DNA of 64,000 nucleotides from Mesodorylaimus sp. YZB2_4 (lineage: Eukaryota; Nematoda; Enoplea; Dorylaimida; Dorylaimidae). Location: the NCBI GenBank assembly GCA_030248295.1, contig JASANH010000793.1, positions 62,001 to 126,000 on the forward strand, read 5' to 3'. Below the pieces are notes generated by a model. The model had not been told where the DNA came from, ran no database searches, and was given only the letters and a program-made list of their open reading frames with translations. The translations under genes were made by a program, and so were the position numbers. Below, one piece after another: positions 45,671 through 57,239 of this stretch (position 1 is its first letter; each line of letters opens with the position of its first letter).

Positions 45671-48600
45671 TCACTCCACGCCAGCACTGGCGGCCGTAAC
45701 CGGATCAATAATTGATAATTGAGCAAATCCAACCAAGGTCTTCTCATCGGCGATTTCTTGCGGATCATAAGATGAATTTAATGCAAACACCAACGAGTTA
45801 TTGCTCGAGGCTCCGTCGATAACTTTTTGTAAATTTGCTGCCACAACCACCATGTCACGGCCGTCGATTAAATTCGCGCTGACTAATTCTTGCGACACAC
45901 CTTCAACCGTGTCCTGACCAGGGCAAAATTCAAATTTGATATCATTCAAATCCCGACTGGCGTTCCTTAAGCGCAGCACCAAATTAATCGCAGCCGATCC
46001 TTGAACATCCGTCGTCCCATCACTGCCACCAGTCGGGCCTGAAATGGGTGTTGCAGTCAGGCCTGGTTCCGCGCTCGCCACCGCACGCGGGTCGCCAGTT
46101 GCCGTTGTTGTGGCAGGCGTCGACGACGAGCCTTGACCACTTTGCGAATGGACTTCCTAGGAAATAAAAAAATCACTGCTAGTTTTTCTTTACGATTTGC
46201 CAACTCACATTCTAAATTAGCTACTAAAATCTAATGAGGAAGAACAAATGAACGATGATTCTATCATGCAACTTATTATGTTCTCAAATGCTCACGCCTG
46301 GGAGCAAGGTCCTGCGGGGGAATAATCTCAATTTTTAAACATAATGTCAATTTTTAAAACTCAATTTAAACTAAAGAGCCTGAAGCTGACAACAACCTGA
46401 CAGAATAAAACTTTGAATGAAACTGCATTCCTGTTGGAGAGTTCAACTAAGTTAAACTTGATAGAAAGTGCCTTGGCCAATGCATGAGGTGACCTATGTA
46501 TACAGTCTACCAAAATGAGCAGCTGCCCTATGATACCTAGATTAGTGACACTGCTATCAAGCGCGCTGGTGTTGTATGCAGAGGTCAACAACAACTACTG
46601 CAAATAAAACAAGCTAGTTTGTGTGCAGGAGCCAGTTTCACAATTAGATGAGACGTGTCTGATCGTGAGTCGCAGGACATGCATACAAGAAAGTGCTATC
46701 CTACATCACTGCGACACTGCTGTTCTAATCTAACCACCCGTTGATTAAGAGTGAAAGTGACTTGGATCATGCAAAGGGTCAAAGTTGCTGCACTGAGGCA
46801 TATCTGTCATATACAAGTACGGACCCTTATTTTCCCTCGGCCCCCCTCTTAGAAGCTCAGAAATACTCGCTCATCTTTTCTTCTGCCTTGATTCAAAGTT
46901 TTTTAACTGAAGATGCTCTGTACTGTGGTTGAATCTCACAGAAATTTCCACTTTAATCCAGCTTTTACAGCACCATTTTATCTTTATTTTTTAATTTTTT
47001 TGTCGCTGCTTTGATAGGAGCTCAGGAAGATAATCAAGAAGCCAGTGAGTCAGTTGCGTCGTGACGCCCACCACAGGGGCCTTGACGTCCTCCACGGATG
47101 GCGCCATAGCGACTCAAACCAGGTTCTTTTTTGCAGTAAGCAACCATTTTCAAATCTCAAAAACGCTTTAATATCCATATCTTTTTATCAATATCTTGGT
47201 TGTCAAAATATATAATGTATTTGTTTTCTTTGAGCATTCACGCCCCTCATGTGAGGTGTGTGCATTTCCAAAGAAACCAGATAGTAGATTGGATATCGAT
47301 ATGATTTCGATGTGGATATCTATAAGATATATACATGGATATGGATATCAACAGTAGTCACAACTAGCCTCAAAACAGCAGACATCAGAACTGTTTCGAT
47401 AAAAACAGTCACAAACTGCATTGGATTTAAATTTGCAGCGCTGTCATAAATATGAATAAAAACAATTAAACAAGAACGAATACCCGTACCTAAACCTGGT
47501 AACCCTTACCCAAACTTGTACCCGCCGGGAACGGGTATGGGTACCCATGCAGGACTCAGCGGTAGTGGCGAGACAGGGTTCATACAAGGGGGTGGAAAAT
47601 AAGTTTCCTGGTTTTTCCCGAGGTTTCCCATACAAATATTGAGCACTTGCCCTCGACTACTAAATTTCGAATGAGTTACTGAATTCTGTCAAGTAAACAC
47701 AAAAGGTTGGTGTTTCAAATTATAATTCCTGACAGTTCGCCCTGATTTTGCTCTGAAATTCTAACTTTCCTCTCTCCTTTTCAAAATTTTCAAACAAACA
47801 TTAAGTGAAACTTGCCCGACAGGAACATTATCCTGTCTTATCTGCTCCCCACATCTACTACTTTCTCGGCTTTTGTTTGAGGTCTCTATTTGCATGGTAA
47901 CTAGCGATAAGCGAGTATGGGCGGGCAAGGTCGGCTGGGTTAGGGGGAGGGGGTAAAAGAGATGCCAAGATAAACGCTGCCCGCGCAGCGGCCAGGGCGC
48001 GTCTAGGGGGTGGGGTGCGGGGCGGGGGATGTGCTCTTGCACCGCCGAGGGGAAACTTTCAGGAATTACTGTTTCATAATGCGCCTTTTACGCCTTTCCT
48101 GTTCTGAAAGATAAAGCAAACGCGGCGGCAGCCCGGGCCGGCCAAGGCTAGCACGGGACCTTGCTTGAAATGTATACATAATAAAACAAGCGGGACTTGG
48201 CTGTTGGCTGTCCAGTTAGCTCAGGCTAGGAACTTGGTGAGTCAAGCTTGTGGGTATATACTTACTGGGAAGAAAAAAGCGGGACTAGCCCAAGCCAGGC
48301 TGGCTTTCCTGTGCTACGACAAAGGCAAGCCTGATCTGATTACGTGTGAGACAGGTCAGGCCAGGTCAGGTTTGGGTCGAGTAGAGTGAGTGAGTTGAAT
48401 GACTGGTTACATAGAGTACTGTAGGCAGCCTATTCTGGCTGGGATCATTTTAGTAAACCTAGAAACCCTCAGCTGCTAAGAGTCAAGAGATGGAAACCAA
48501 ACGAGTAGATTGTCTTGGCCCTCGAGGCGGACATTGTTAGCAGCCCACCCAGCATTCATCGCACAAGGAAGGCAGTTTGGGATGCCCTCAGGTAGAGACA

Positions 48601-51012
48601 TGGACAGGCCAACTGAACTGACTGTCTTTCGACCAGCCCCCTTCGAAAGAATGTTTGACTCCTAATGCAGTAGCTAAGGTTGAAAAATTGAATCTCTGAC
48701 AAAGTTACGGCCGTTCGTAGCTAATATTTTTCAAAATGTGCAAAGATCAGGCCCCAGCATCGACCGATCCACCGACCCGCTGATCCGAGGGGTGGATTGT
48801 TACCCAATCTGATCCGACTGCTGGATCGGCAACTAAAATTTTCCGCGCTTTATCTGCTGGAAAATAATAAGGTGCAGCATACTATGAGAAAATCCTTTTT
48901 TCTCTCAAATCAGCATTTAATCCCACTTTAGGCGCTGGTTGTCTCCCGTGTCTCTGGAGTGGTCTAATAGAGAGTTACAGGGAAGAAACAGGGCAGGTTG
49001 GTAAGGACTCAGTGCCGAACACGTCATCCCCACCAATCTTGTATTTTATGAAGCTGATCGGCCGGATCGGATCAGGATCCAGGCCTAGGGTCGGATCCGT
49101 CGATGCTGTTAAGGCACTATATTTGAGTGAAAATAAAAGGTAAGAAAAGTAAAAAAAAGAGATGTGGGAGTATAGATGAAGTAGTGGGAAAGAGCTTCTA
49201 ATGAGCGCTCAAAAATTGCCAAGAGTACGCTTTCAAGACCTACATAAAACCTACTGCAATTTTCACAATCAGCTAATGTTTTCTGACACTGTGAGCGCTC
49301 CCGACAAGTCTGTGAGCCAGTCTCACTTCGATTCAGCCTTAATTCCGCAATTTTGATGTTTACTCGCTCATGACCCAGAGTTTGTGAGCTGATGGCCTGA
49401 GCCGTGTCTATTACCTCACAGTTGCACCTGGCTGCACTAGAAATAAGGTCGACCATCACAACGTACGTTGGTAAATCTGAATTTTGTATGAGAATAGGGA
49501 AAGAGAAAAGGGTCGTACCTGTGGTGGTGGTGGTGCTTTGCGAGTCTTGTGCTCATCATCGTCCTCGTCCGAACTACTGAATGCCCACCCAGCCAGCTCC
49601 CCATGCTCGTTGTCCATCTTGACACCGGGGTCTTTGGCCAATCGTTTCGCATGTTGCGCCTTTTGTTGCAAATTGACCGCGGCTCCGGTCTCCAATAAAG
49701 CGTGTACTAACCAACGTTTGTCCTTTGCCTTTTTAAAAAATGGGTGTTTCAATAATTCCGTAGCAGTTGGACGTTTCGCTGGATCTTTTTGTAAACATTC
49801 GGCTATCATTTTTCGGAACGTCTTGCCATAGCCTTTATATTGATCTTTTTCCTCAGCATTCGAATCCAAGGTGGGCGGATCATTTTGCAACGTTAGCATA
49901 AGAACTTTCATCGGCGGATATTTGTGATACGGTGCCGTTCCCGTGGCCAGTTCGATAGCTAATATACCAACGCTCCAAATGTCCGCTTTGAAATCGTAAC
50001 CAGCGACCTAAACAAGTTTTCATGCAAAATCACACAATAATGCATAATCAGTCTTACCTGTTCCATTACTTCGGGGGCCATCCAACAAGGCGTGCCAACA
50101 AATGTATGGCGTACTTTTTGACGAGACAGGTCCCCACCAGTTGCCAACCACGAACTGACACCAAAATCGGCGATTTGTATGGTCCCGTCGTCGTCCAACA
50201 GAATATTACCAGCTTTGATATCTCGATGGATTTGTCCATTATTGTGGAAATATTCCAAGCCTTTTAGCACCTCCTGAAATGAAATCATGCATATTTTTGA
50301 ATCGGATTTCGTCAAACACGAGAAGAATGTTTCTAAATTAAAACCGCATCCCATGGCTCACTGAATCAAAACGGGCTCCTACTCGGGTTCACTGGTGATA
50401 TGCTTCAAAGGATGGATTGGCAAAAACTCATCAGGAAGGCCCTAACAGCCCCATTGACCCAGAAAAATCCTGTGATGCGCAACTTATAATTTGCATTTCG
50501 AGCAAAAAACATAAATTTTTATTTATCCGGCAAAGTGGAATACGCGAATAAAATACTGATTACTCATAAAACCATCTCCTTACCAAAAAAATGACGGAAC
50601 TAAAAAGGCTGAAAACAGCTTTGCTTACTTTAATAACTGTAGCGATAGTAGCTTCGTCCAAAACACCGTGCTTACAATCGGTATTTTTTGTTTTTGCTTT
50701 CAAAATATCCAACAAGGAACCACATGATAATAGTTTCATGACTACCCATAATTCATCGCCCACAACGAAACTCGTAAAATAATTGACCACATTATCGTGA
50801 CTGCATTGTGACATTGCTTGAATTTCGTGCAATAATTCGTCCATTGACGTATTACATTTCTCCAAATTTATACGCTTGATGGCACATTTTTCTTGTCTCG
50901 GTGTACAGTACGCTGAATAAACGGAAGCCGTCGCTCCCACGCCAATCAAATCACGTAATTCGTAATCGTTCTTATTATTCGGCCACGGAGGAGGGGTGCT
51001 CGGTGAAGACAT
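45671..51012 (-). CDS. OXSR1/STK39: OXSR1/STK39 (SPAK, Fray) serine/threonine kinase
   Basis: Four coding exons on the minus strand (51012-50629, 50273-50058, 50007-49519, 46156-45671), all phase 0, give 523 aa. The kinase acts downstream of WNK to phosphorylate cation-chloride cotransporters in cell-volume and salt control. Landmarks are Gly loop IGVGATASV (23-31), Lys46, HRD (144-146), DFG (164-166), the T-loop [14 protein letters not shown] with the WNK-target Thr at 185 as in human OXSR1, and [20 protein letters not shown]. The C-terminal CCT domain ([48 protein letters not shown]) binds RFxV peptides. The S-motif region reads [20 protein letters not shown], without the usual SSG. A 5' UTR splice acceptor lies at 51,029-51,030. 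Intron 2 is 50 bases and intron 3 is 3.36 kb, full of repeats. Confidence 0.95.
48006..48028 (+). other. G-quadruplex-type motif
   Basis: Four runs of 4-5 G separated by T, TGC and C. A second G-rich tract lies at 47,937-47,956. It is in the template strand of the kinase gene's large intron. Confidence 0.7.
48315..48400 (+). repeat. Dispersed repeat copy (inverted partner at 52.45 kb)
   Basis: GCCTGATCTGATTACGTGTG, GACAGGTCAGGCCAGGTCAG and TTTGGGTCGAGT match the reverse complement of 52,445-52,535. Confidence 0.7.
48480..48640 (+). repeat. SINE fragment (AGCCCACCCGCC family)
   Basis: AACCAAACGAGTAGATTGTC and CAGCCCACCCAGCATTCATC align with the copy at 53.06 kb. Confidence 0.55.
48755..49108. 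mobile_element. Small TIR element (MITE), 354 bp
   Basis: CAGCATCGACCGATCC at the left end is mirrored at the right end (reverse complement CAGCATCGACGGATCC). Multiple GGATCGG/CCGATCC motifs lie inside. No clear target-site duplication. Confidence 0.65.
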
Positions 51013-51030
51013 TTCGGTAGACTGATTTCT

Positions 51031-51950
51031 GGAAATAAGTACAGTGGGAAGGAAAATTTCCAGAAAGAAAGGGCTATGTAAACCGATTTAGCAGGCGATT
51101 TTGAGTAAATGACTGATATTCAAGAGGCCAGATATTAATGGGATACAAGGGCGATTGGGCGATTCAATAGGTCATAACCGGTTAATAATCTTTCCCTTTC
51201 TTCTGTAAAAACGAAGTAATTGTGCCCCCCCCCCCCCACCCTAAAGGAAGGGCCAAAAGCAACATTTGCGCACGCGATGACTAAGTAGAGGGGATATTTT
51301 GACGTAAGCAGACTCATAGCTGAAATAGCGGGAAATCGAATGTTGGCAGAGACTTACCGTTAGTGGCGCATTCAGAAAATAGACTACAATCAGCTTATGT
51401 CAACAACTGGAGGTCGTACATTTGTAAAACAAGTTTTTCTTAAAGCTTAAGTTTTCAAAATCTGCCGTTTGACATTCATTTGTCACAACCATCAATGTCT
51501 GAAAAGATATTCCTTTCAATAGTCACTTTTAGACTTTTTTATCCGTCGCTAGTCCGATGCTAGACAGCTTCTGATGAAGACTGACACGATGGCGGACCTA
51601 ACTCATTTAACAAGGCTTGCAAAAAGCCACCATTTGGTAGATTTTTGTGAGTTATCGAAAATGCGGGTCTCCTCGCCGGGGGTTGGCACAGTACGGCACT
51701 GAAAATAAGCCGGTGCGGCCATATTGAGTTTTATAATATTTTGTGTGTAATGAATGTAACGCTTAGGTACAGCTTCGCTTCAAAGGGCCAATTTTAACGA
51801 AGAGAACAGTAATCTACCAGCTGTTGGTTTATCATTCAAAACTATTATTGCTTGATCCGACTCTAAAGAATGACTAAAACTTCGAGTATTTACACGCAGA
51901 TCATCTCATCTTATAATTCTGATGCCGACGGCGGATGGGAAGTATGCTTA
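51031..51950. other. Upstream region of the OXSR1/STK39 gene
   Basis: Expected to hold the 5' UTR exon and promoter of the minus-strand kinase gene. No clear core element was recognised. A poly-C run lies near 51,226-51,237. Confidence 0.4.
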
Positions 51951-51954
51951 GGCT

Positions 51955-52195
51955 TAGCTTAGGGATCTTCCCGACTGGTGTTCGAGGACAGTCTCCCAAT
52001 TCTCTGCTCCTTGGGTGGGCGTCTGCCATTTGACAGTAGAAAGGGTGTCGCCCAGAGCCAGGTGTCCAAAGCCAGCGACAAGCTACTTGATTGCTGTCCC
52101 CCGGTCGGAATAGAACCTCGGCCTCACAGTCAGGGTTGCTGGCCAGCAAGGCGGATTAATCGGCTGAGCCATCGCATCTTAACTTTTCCCCTTCG
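51955..52195 (-). repeat. SINE copy (GTGGCTCAG family)
   Basis: The reverse complement reads GATGGCTCAGCCGATTAATC, then AGGTTCTATTCCGACCGGGG, CACCTGGCTCTGGGCGACAC and GAACACCAGTCGGGA, matching 7.3 and 10.2 kb. Confidence 0.75.
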
Positions 52196-52234
52196 GATCA
52201 GTTGCAATTCCAGTTGGGAATAGGAGTCCTGATC

Positions 52235-52545
52235 AAGTATGGGCAAGAAGGGGCGGGGGGTGAACCCCCCTGTTTGGCCTGCCAGGACATCGAACCCCCC
52301 CCCCCCCCCCCCCCCCTCAGGTCCAGCAGGAAGAAAGCAAAAGCGATCAAACTGTATCTGGGCTGCACCAAGACCTGACCTGACTGACCAATCCTTGGTC
52401 TCCAAGCACAGGCCAATTGTCCAGCCAGCCCGCAGTGCTGTATGCAAGCAGTCACACAACTCACTCACACGACTCGACCCAAACCTGACCAGGCCTGACC
52501 TGTCTCACACGCAATCAGATCAGGCTGAGGCGATTTGGTCGGAGA
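52235..52545 (-). repeat. Low-complexity and dispersed repeat stretch
   Basis: A 22-base poly-C at 52,295-52,316 is followed by sequence repeated at 48,315-48,400 in the opposite orientation (52,445-52,535). Proline-rich frames across it are artefacts of the C run. Confidence 0.65.
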
Positions 52546-52549
52546 TCTA

Positions 52550-53060
52550 CCCCCTCTCTCCTCCTCCTCCCCCTCCTCTCTCTCCCAGAAAGGCAAGGCC
52601 TCAGCGCCGGCGCTCTCTGAGTATCCAAGGCGCTGAAGGAATCGCGTAACGTGTAAACTGTCAGCAAAAGACCAGGACAGGACATACACGCACCATCTCG
52701 TGACCGCTAGTGGTAGGATGGTTGCTTATTAGCATTGAAGCTTGGGCTCTTTAGCAGAATGAAAGATACGAACAGTGGCACCGTCGGCTTGTCACTGTTT
52801 CATGTAACGTGGCAATTATTTGAATGGATTATTGGTCAGAACATGGTGATGGAGAGCGTGCTACACTGGTTCCTATTTGGGAAGGGGGTGGGCGGAGAGA
52901 CTGAGGGAACGCAGGACCAGTTCTTCTGTTGTGTCTCTGCGTGATCTTGGTGCGACTTGGCGGAGCTGACACTTGCAGCTTGTTTCCAAGTGAAATTTTT
53001 TCAGTGATTTCTGCGTAGGTTCTCAGTTAACAATTCTTGGCTACTCTGATGAATGGCGGC
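52550..53060. other. Intergenic, nothing recognised
   Basis: A pyrimidine-rich CTCCTCC tract near 52,556-52,586. No gene. Confidence 0.4.
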
Positions 53061-53064
53061 CGCG

Positions 53065-53365
53065 GTTTGGCATTCGTCTCTTCATATTGTTCGGGAGCGA
53101 GTAGCTGGACTTGTCCCCGGTTCGATCCCTGGTGAGAGAGGGGGAACCCTCGCTAACCTTGTAGTGGGTGACTCACCCAGTACCGCCCAGGTGCTCCGAG
53201 TGGAGAGACGGAAGCCAAACGAGTAGACAGTCTTGGTTGTCCAACACCGACAGGGTTCAAAGCCCACCCGCCATCGTCCAAGGAAGTCGGTGTCCTGTCC
53301 AGGAAGTGGAGACATGCATAGGGACGCTGCTGTGGGAGCTGGTCCCCGCACAGCCTTGCTTAGAA
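53065..53365 (+). repeat. tRNA-derived SINE copy (AGCCCACCCGCC family)
   Basis: A tRNA-like head with a perfect B-box (CCGGTTCGATCCCTGG), then GTGACTCACCCAGTACCGC, AAACGAGTAGACAGTCTTGG and AGCCCACCCGCCATCGTCCA. Partial relatives lie at 19.4 kb (inverted) and 48.5 kb. Confidence 0.7.
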
Positions 53366-53369
53366 GGTT

Positions 53370-53980
53370 TGACTGCTGGCCGACTAAAGGTATTCGTAAA
53401 ACGGGCTTCGTCCCAAAAAAATTAAGAGAAATTTCTCTTAAATGGTTGGGACTAACCATAATCTGTCGAGTCACGGGTCGACCATAGTCGTCAGTAAGAT
53501 CATAATTTCTGAAAAGTCTTACTAGCAATACGATCACATTTGATTCCTGAATACGCAGACTTTCTTTCGAAACTAGACTTCTGGCATTTATGTGCCTTAA
53601 AACCGAAAACTGCACCGATTCTCTTTGAACATTATCCATGTAAGCTGCTTAATCCCAGTTTATGTCAACCGACCGGAAATTTCCGGTCAGGGGGAATACA
53701 CATATGTGCACCTGACTTTTTATATCATTCGCCTTTTCAAAAGGACTGTGGGCTCTCTCAGAGCAAAAACTTATCCTTTCAACACACGCTTGCTTTCAGG
53801 CAGGAAATTTGAATTTATGTTAAAAGATCGCGCGCTCCCGCTATTTTTATCACTAAACTCAGATGACACTTAACATTCACGAGGCTGGTGATGCACCCGG
53901 CAATTTCGCCTGGCGTGATCGAATGCGGTTTTCAAACTGTCATTATTTATCGCATTTTTCCATTTTTACATCGAAGTATA
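53370..53980. other. Intergenic, nothing recognised
   Basis: No gene supported. A short inverted repeat TAAGAGAAATTTCTCTTA lies near 53,423. Confidence 0.4.
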
Positions 53981-53986
53981 AGAGGA

Positions 53987-54814
53987 CTATTCTTCTTTTA
54001 CCTTCTCAACATTTCCAAAACCAGCGTGAAACAAATACACACAGCCAGCAAACACAACAATCAGGGTACTCCACACAACCACATCATTGTGGGAACTTTG
54101 TCCGACAGGAATGCGCGCTATAATCGGCTCTTGTCGAGCCTCTGATGCCAGAGCGTGCCAATTGCAAAATCGAATCTCCTCTTTCGCCTTCCCATGCCCA
54201 TCACACGAGCACGGAGCCCGCACATTTTTGCATTTACTCGCTTCATTTTTACTATTCGCGCAACGCAACAACACTTTAGGGAGTCCGAAATCGACATCCT
54301 TATAAGCCGTGGCCGAATTGGCTGCAGCGTAGTACAAATGGATTGGAAAAAAGAAGGTTTCGTTGAATACAAATGAATTTATAATCGAACGTTCGCTACA
54401 AATAAAAAATACATTTTCATTATTTTTTGAATATTTAAAATCATGACTCCGATCTAAATTTTTTTCAATGTCGAACGTTTGAGGTGAATGCCATTTCAAG
54501 GATAATGGGCCAGCACCACTGCGAGCCGAAACGTGCATTGTTTCGAGATCGAGGAATGCGCCTGATGGAATTGTGAATTTGAAAAGAACTTTGCATTCAA
54601 CTAATCGTTCAGTGGTGACCAAAGTGACAGTGGTGGCCCACGTTCGATGGTACCCTTGACCCACGAGGGATGACTCCACACTGACACGAACATGATCCAA
54701 GTACGGGCATGTACTAGAGATGATGGGAAAGGAGACAATAAGCAAAAATACTTGGAGCCGGACGGGAGAAAGCATTATTGCTGTGATTAAAATGCGATTA
54801 AACCTCCTTTTCAT
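53987..54814 (-). CDS. PIGX: PIG-X, regulatory subunit of GPI mannosyltransferase I
   Basis: PIG-X is an ER type I membrane protein that stabilises PIG-M, which adds the first mannose to the GPI precursor. The minus-strand frame is open to 54958. I chose the ATG at 54814 because it precedes a signal-anchor-like stretch (RLQVFLLIVSFPIISSTCPY); an ATG further in (MLSPVRLQ, residue 14) is equally plausible. Length is about 275 aa, close to the family norm. Family landmarks in order are ECKVLFKFTIPSGAFLDLE, FDIEKN, FFFPIHLYY, a Cys-rich block (LLRCA, CKNVRAPCSC), CNWHAL, ARIPVGQSSHNDVVVW and a single TM (VVVWSTLIVVFAGCVYLF). Intronless. Confidence 0.85.
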   Translation of the reverse strand: MKRRFNRILITAIMLSPVRLQVFLLIVSFPIISSTCPYLDHVRVSVESSLVGQGYHRTWATTVTLVTTERLVECKVLFKFTIPSGAFLDLETMHVSARSGAGPLSLKWHSPQTFDIEKNLDRSHDFKYSKNNENVFFICSERSIINSFVFNETFFFPIHLYYAAANSATAYKDVDFGLPKVLLRCANSKNEASKCKNVRAPCSCDGHGKAKEEIRFCNWHALASEARQEPIIARIPVGQSSHNDVVVWSTLIVVFAGCVYLFHAGFGNVEKVKEE

Positions 54815-54959
54815 GGAGCCTTTACAAAATCCATGCAGTGTAGATCCCCGCATGGAGCCCATTCGGACTGGGGTACTCTGACACCAGGCGCGCTCATTGC
54901 AGACTACCGCAAGCTTTCCCGCCTTTTGCAAAATATGAATTGCGTGTAACGAAAACAAT

Positions 54960-57235
54960 AAGAAGTAAATTAATAAATGTCAATTTGCTGCCGACCCTGA
55001 ATACAAAGCAAAAAATTAGAGCAGTTTGAGCCCCTGTTCTCGCTTCTGTGAATGTCAACTACTGTACTCGCGTGTACTGTACCAACCATAGAAGTCGTAA
55101 ACATTGAAAACTTGCATCTAAAAATCGTTTTTTTGTTTGTATCTTTTTCTTAGCACGCAGTGCAATGTATGCAATGAATTACAATTCGGTATAATATAGT
55201 TTCAGATGGCTCGCTAATCAAACGCACAATTAGTCAGCATAGTTTGGGTAAGCTGATGCTGACTGTGGCACCTGTTTAGTGAAACTGACGTACAAGGGAC
55301 AGCTTTTCTCTTTTTTGGGTCTACAATAGACACAGTGCTATCCGCATGCGATGTCGTCAAACAGTGTAGGATTCATGATGAACCCTGGTTTTGGCAGAAA
55401 ATCAAAAAATTTTTGTCAAGGCTATTCTTTGCGGTAGCATCCCATCGAATGCAGTGGAAACCTGTAGGTGCAAAGGATAAGTTGACAGGCTTCTTATTTT
55501 TTTCATTTAGTCGCCCTCCTCATAAGAAAATCAGGCTACTCAGGATTCCAGAACCCAAGAAAATTCAATTTAATTCGTCCAGGCACGTCCTTCAACCGTT
55601 TGGCTTCAGCCCCAATCAAACATGTGATCCGTGGAGACTGACATCGTCAACTTAGGCATTTCTCTGTTTTGACTTTAAAAGGTAGGGCGTTGAAAAAAGG
55701 CGAAGAACAAACGTAAGAAAGGAAGTGTGTGTCTGCCCGCCAGCACTGCGTTCCTTAGCTCAGTTTTTGATGAATATGCAAAACTCGCCCACGGGGATAT
55801 GCGCAGCCAACCGAGCACACAAAGGAGGTCTAAGATGCTTCTTATTTCAGATGAAGTGCCCTGTATTCTCTGAAGCAAGCGTACTCGTATAACACTTTCC
55901 AGGAGGTGTGTCACGCAAGCGTGCCATTGTTCAACTTGGCCTAATTGATGAGCGCATCTGCTGCTGCCTTTGAGTGAAATTCGAATTTCGTTCTTACCCT
56001 TTCCTCGATGGTCCTTGCCCTGCCTTCCCTCGGATGTTTGCAAGTGAAATTATAGGCTATGCTTGGCTAATTATTCTAGCTCGATCTAGTTGATGTAGCT
56101 TCATTACTTGCTCATTTAGAAAGGGGCAGGGGAGTCTGAATCGGGTGATCTTTCGGTCTTTTAATCCAGCTGAAACATTCTTCGTGGTTTCTTCTCCTTA
56201 CTTGTGTCACACCTGTTTTCCCCTTGCTCGTATCATAATTATGTTTTGATGCCCCGAATTCGTTTGTCGTGGAAAATTACAGGAAATTCAATTGTTGGCT
56301 TGTAGGCGGAGAAAAATACGATTCTAATTTTCTTAGCCTACGGAGTCGACAGTGTCTACATATCTAAATTTAGGTGATAGGAAATCTCTGCACTCTTTCC
56401 CTGCGCGGGAATCCACCACATCGGTTCAGAAGTAAAAAAAAGTTGGAAAAAATAAATCGAGAAAACCTAGAAACTTCAGAATTTTCCTCAACCCCTCAAA
56501 AAAGAGAAACTTCTCCTTTTATGTGAGTATAGTGCATCTTGAAAACTTGTTGTTTTGGTATTGATTTACCCGACTTAGATCTGCGGACAGTTTGACCTCA
56601 TTAGCAGCTCGTGCCGTGCGTAGGTGCCTTGATGGTTAATAGTCAAAGGCACTCTAGTGACCTTTTCTCAGCTTTCTTTCCGTTCGGCAGGAGTCAGGAT
56701 TTGTGCCAAGCTAGGTCAGAAGGCCTTCGATATTCACACAAAATTACTTGTGACGATCTAGTTCTGAATAGTGCATTGCGTATTTCCGGCTAAAATGGGG
56801 CTTCGTCTGCGACCTCTTCTGGTTGAGGGATCCTTCACACTCAACTTTTTCTCACTACACGCAAGTGTACTATAGTTGATAGAGCGAAACTTGATTTTAC
56901 CATTGCTTCACGTGACTGTAGCACAAAAAATATAAAAAGATGCTTCCGAAGCTGCGTAAGTCGATCTTCGGGTCTTCTATTCTCGGCTAACAATATTATC
57001 TATCTTTCCCTTCTGTCATACTCCCGCGCGTGAAATTCGTCCAGTCCGCGTGAAGTCAATCAAGTGCTTCTCTCTGTAACTTGGCTGATGCAGTTAGCTT
57101 TATGGAGGTGATGCCGAAAATGTGTAATCTGTGTCATGGCACCTCTCCATACGACTGTCTTTAGTCTTCCCTGTAATTATAGAAGTGGACACCTTCTAAT
57201 CAATATTTGTCAAGCTAGTCTCGTCTAATCGTATT
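54960..57235. other. Intergenic region between PIGX and the guanylate cyclase gene
   Basis: Promoters of two divergent genes should lie at its ends. The short frames within (for example at 55,335 and 55,675) match nothing. No repeat was recognised. Confidence 0.45.
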
Positions 57236-57239
57236 TTTC

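Larger units (their letters stand above)
46157..49518 (-). other. Intron 3 of the OXSR1/STK39 gene
   Basis: A 3.36-kb intron with no further exon recognised. It contains GATAT-rich low-complexity sequence (47,289-47,350), TACCC-rich sequence (47,480-47,545), G-rich tracts (47,925-48,030), repeat fragments (48,170-48,400; 48,480-48,640) and a TIR element (48,755-49,108). Confidence 0.7.

Noticed and set aside
52239-52649. Proline-rich 136-codon frame
   Set aside because: Caused by a 22-base poly-C tract and CTC-rich repeats; no other coding sign.
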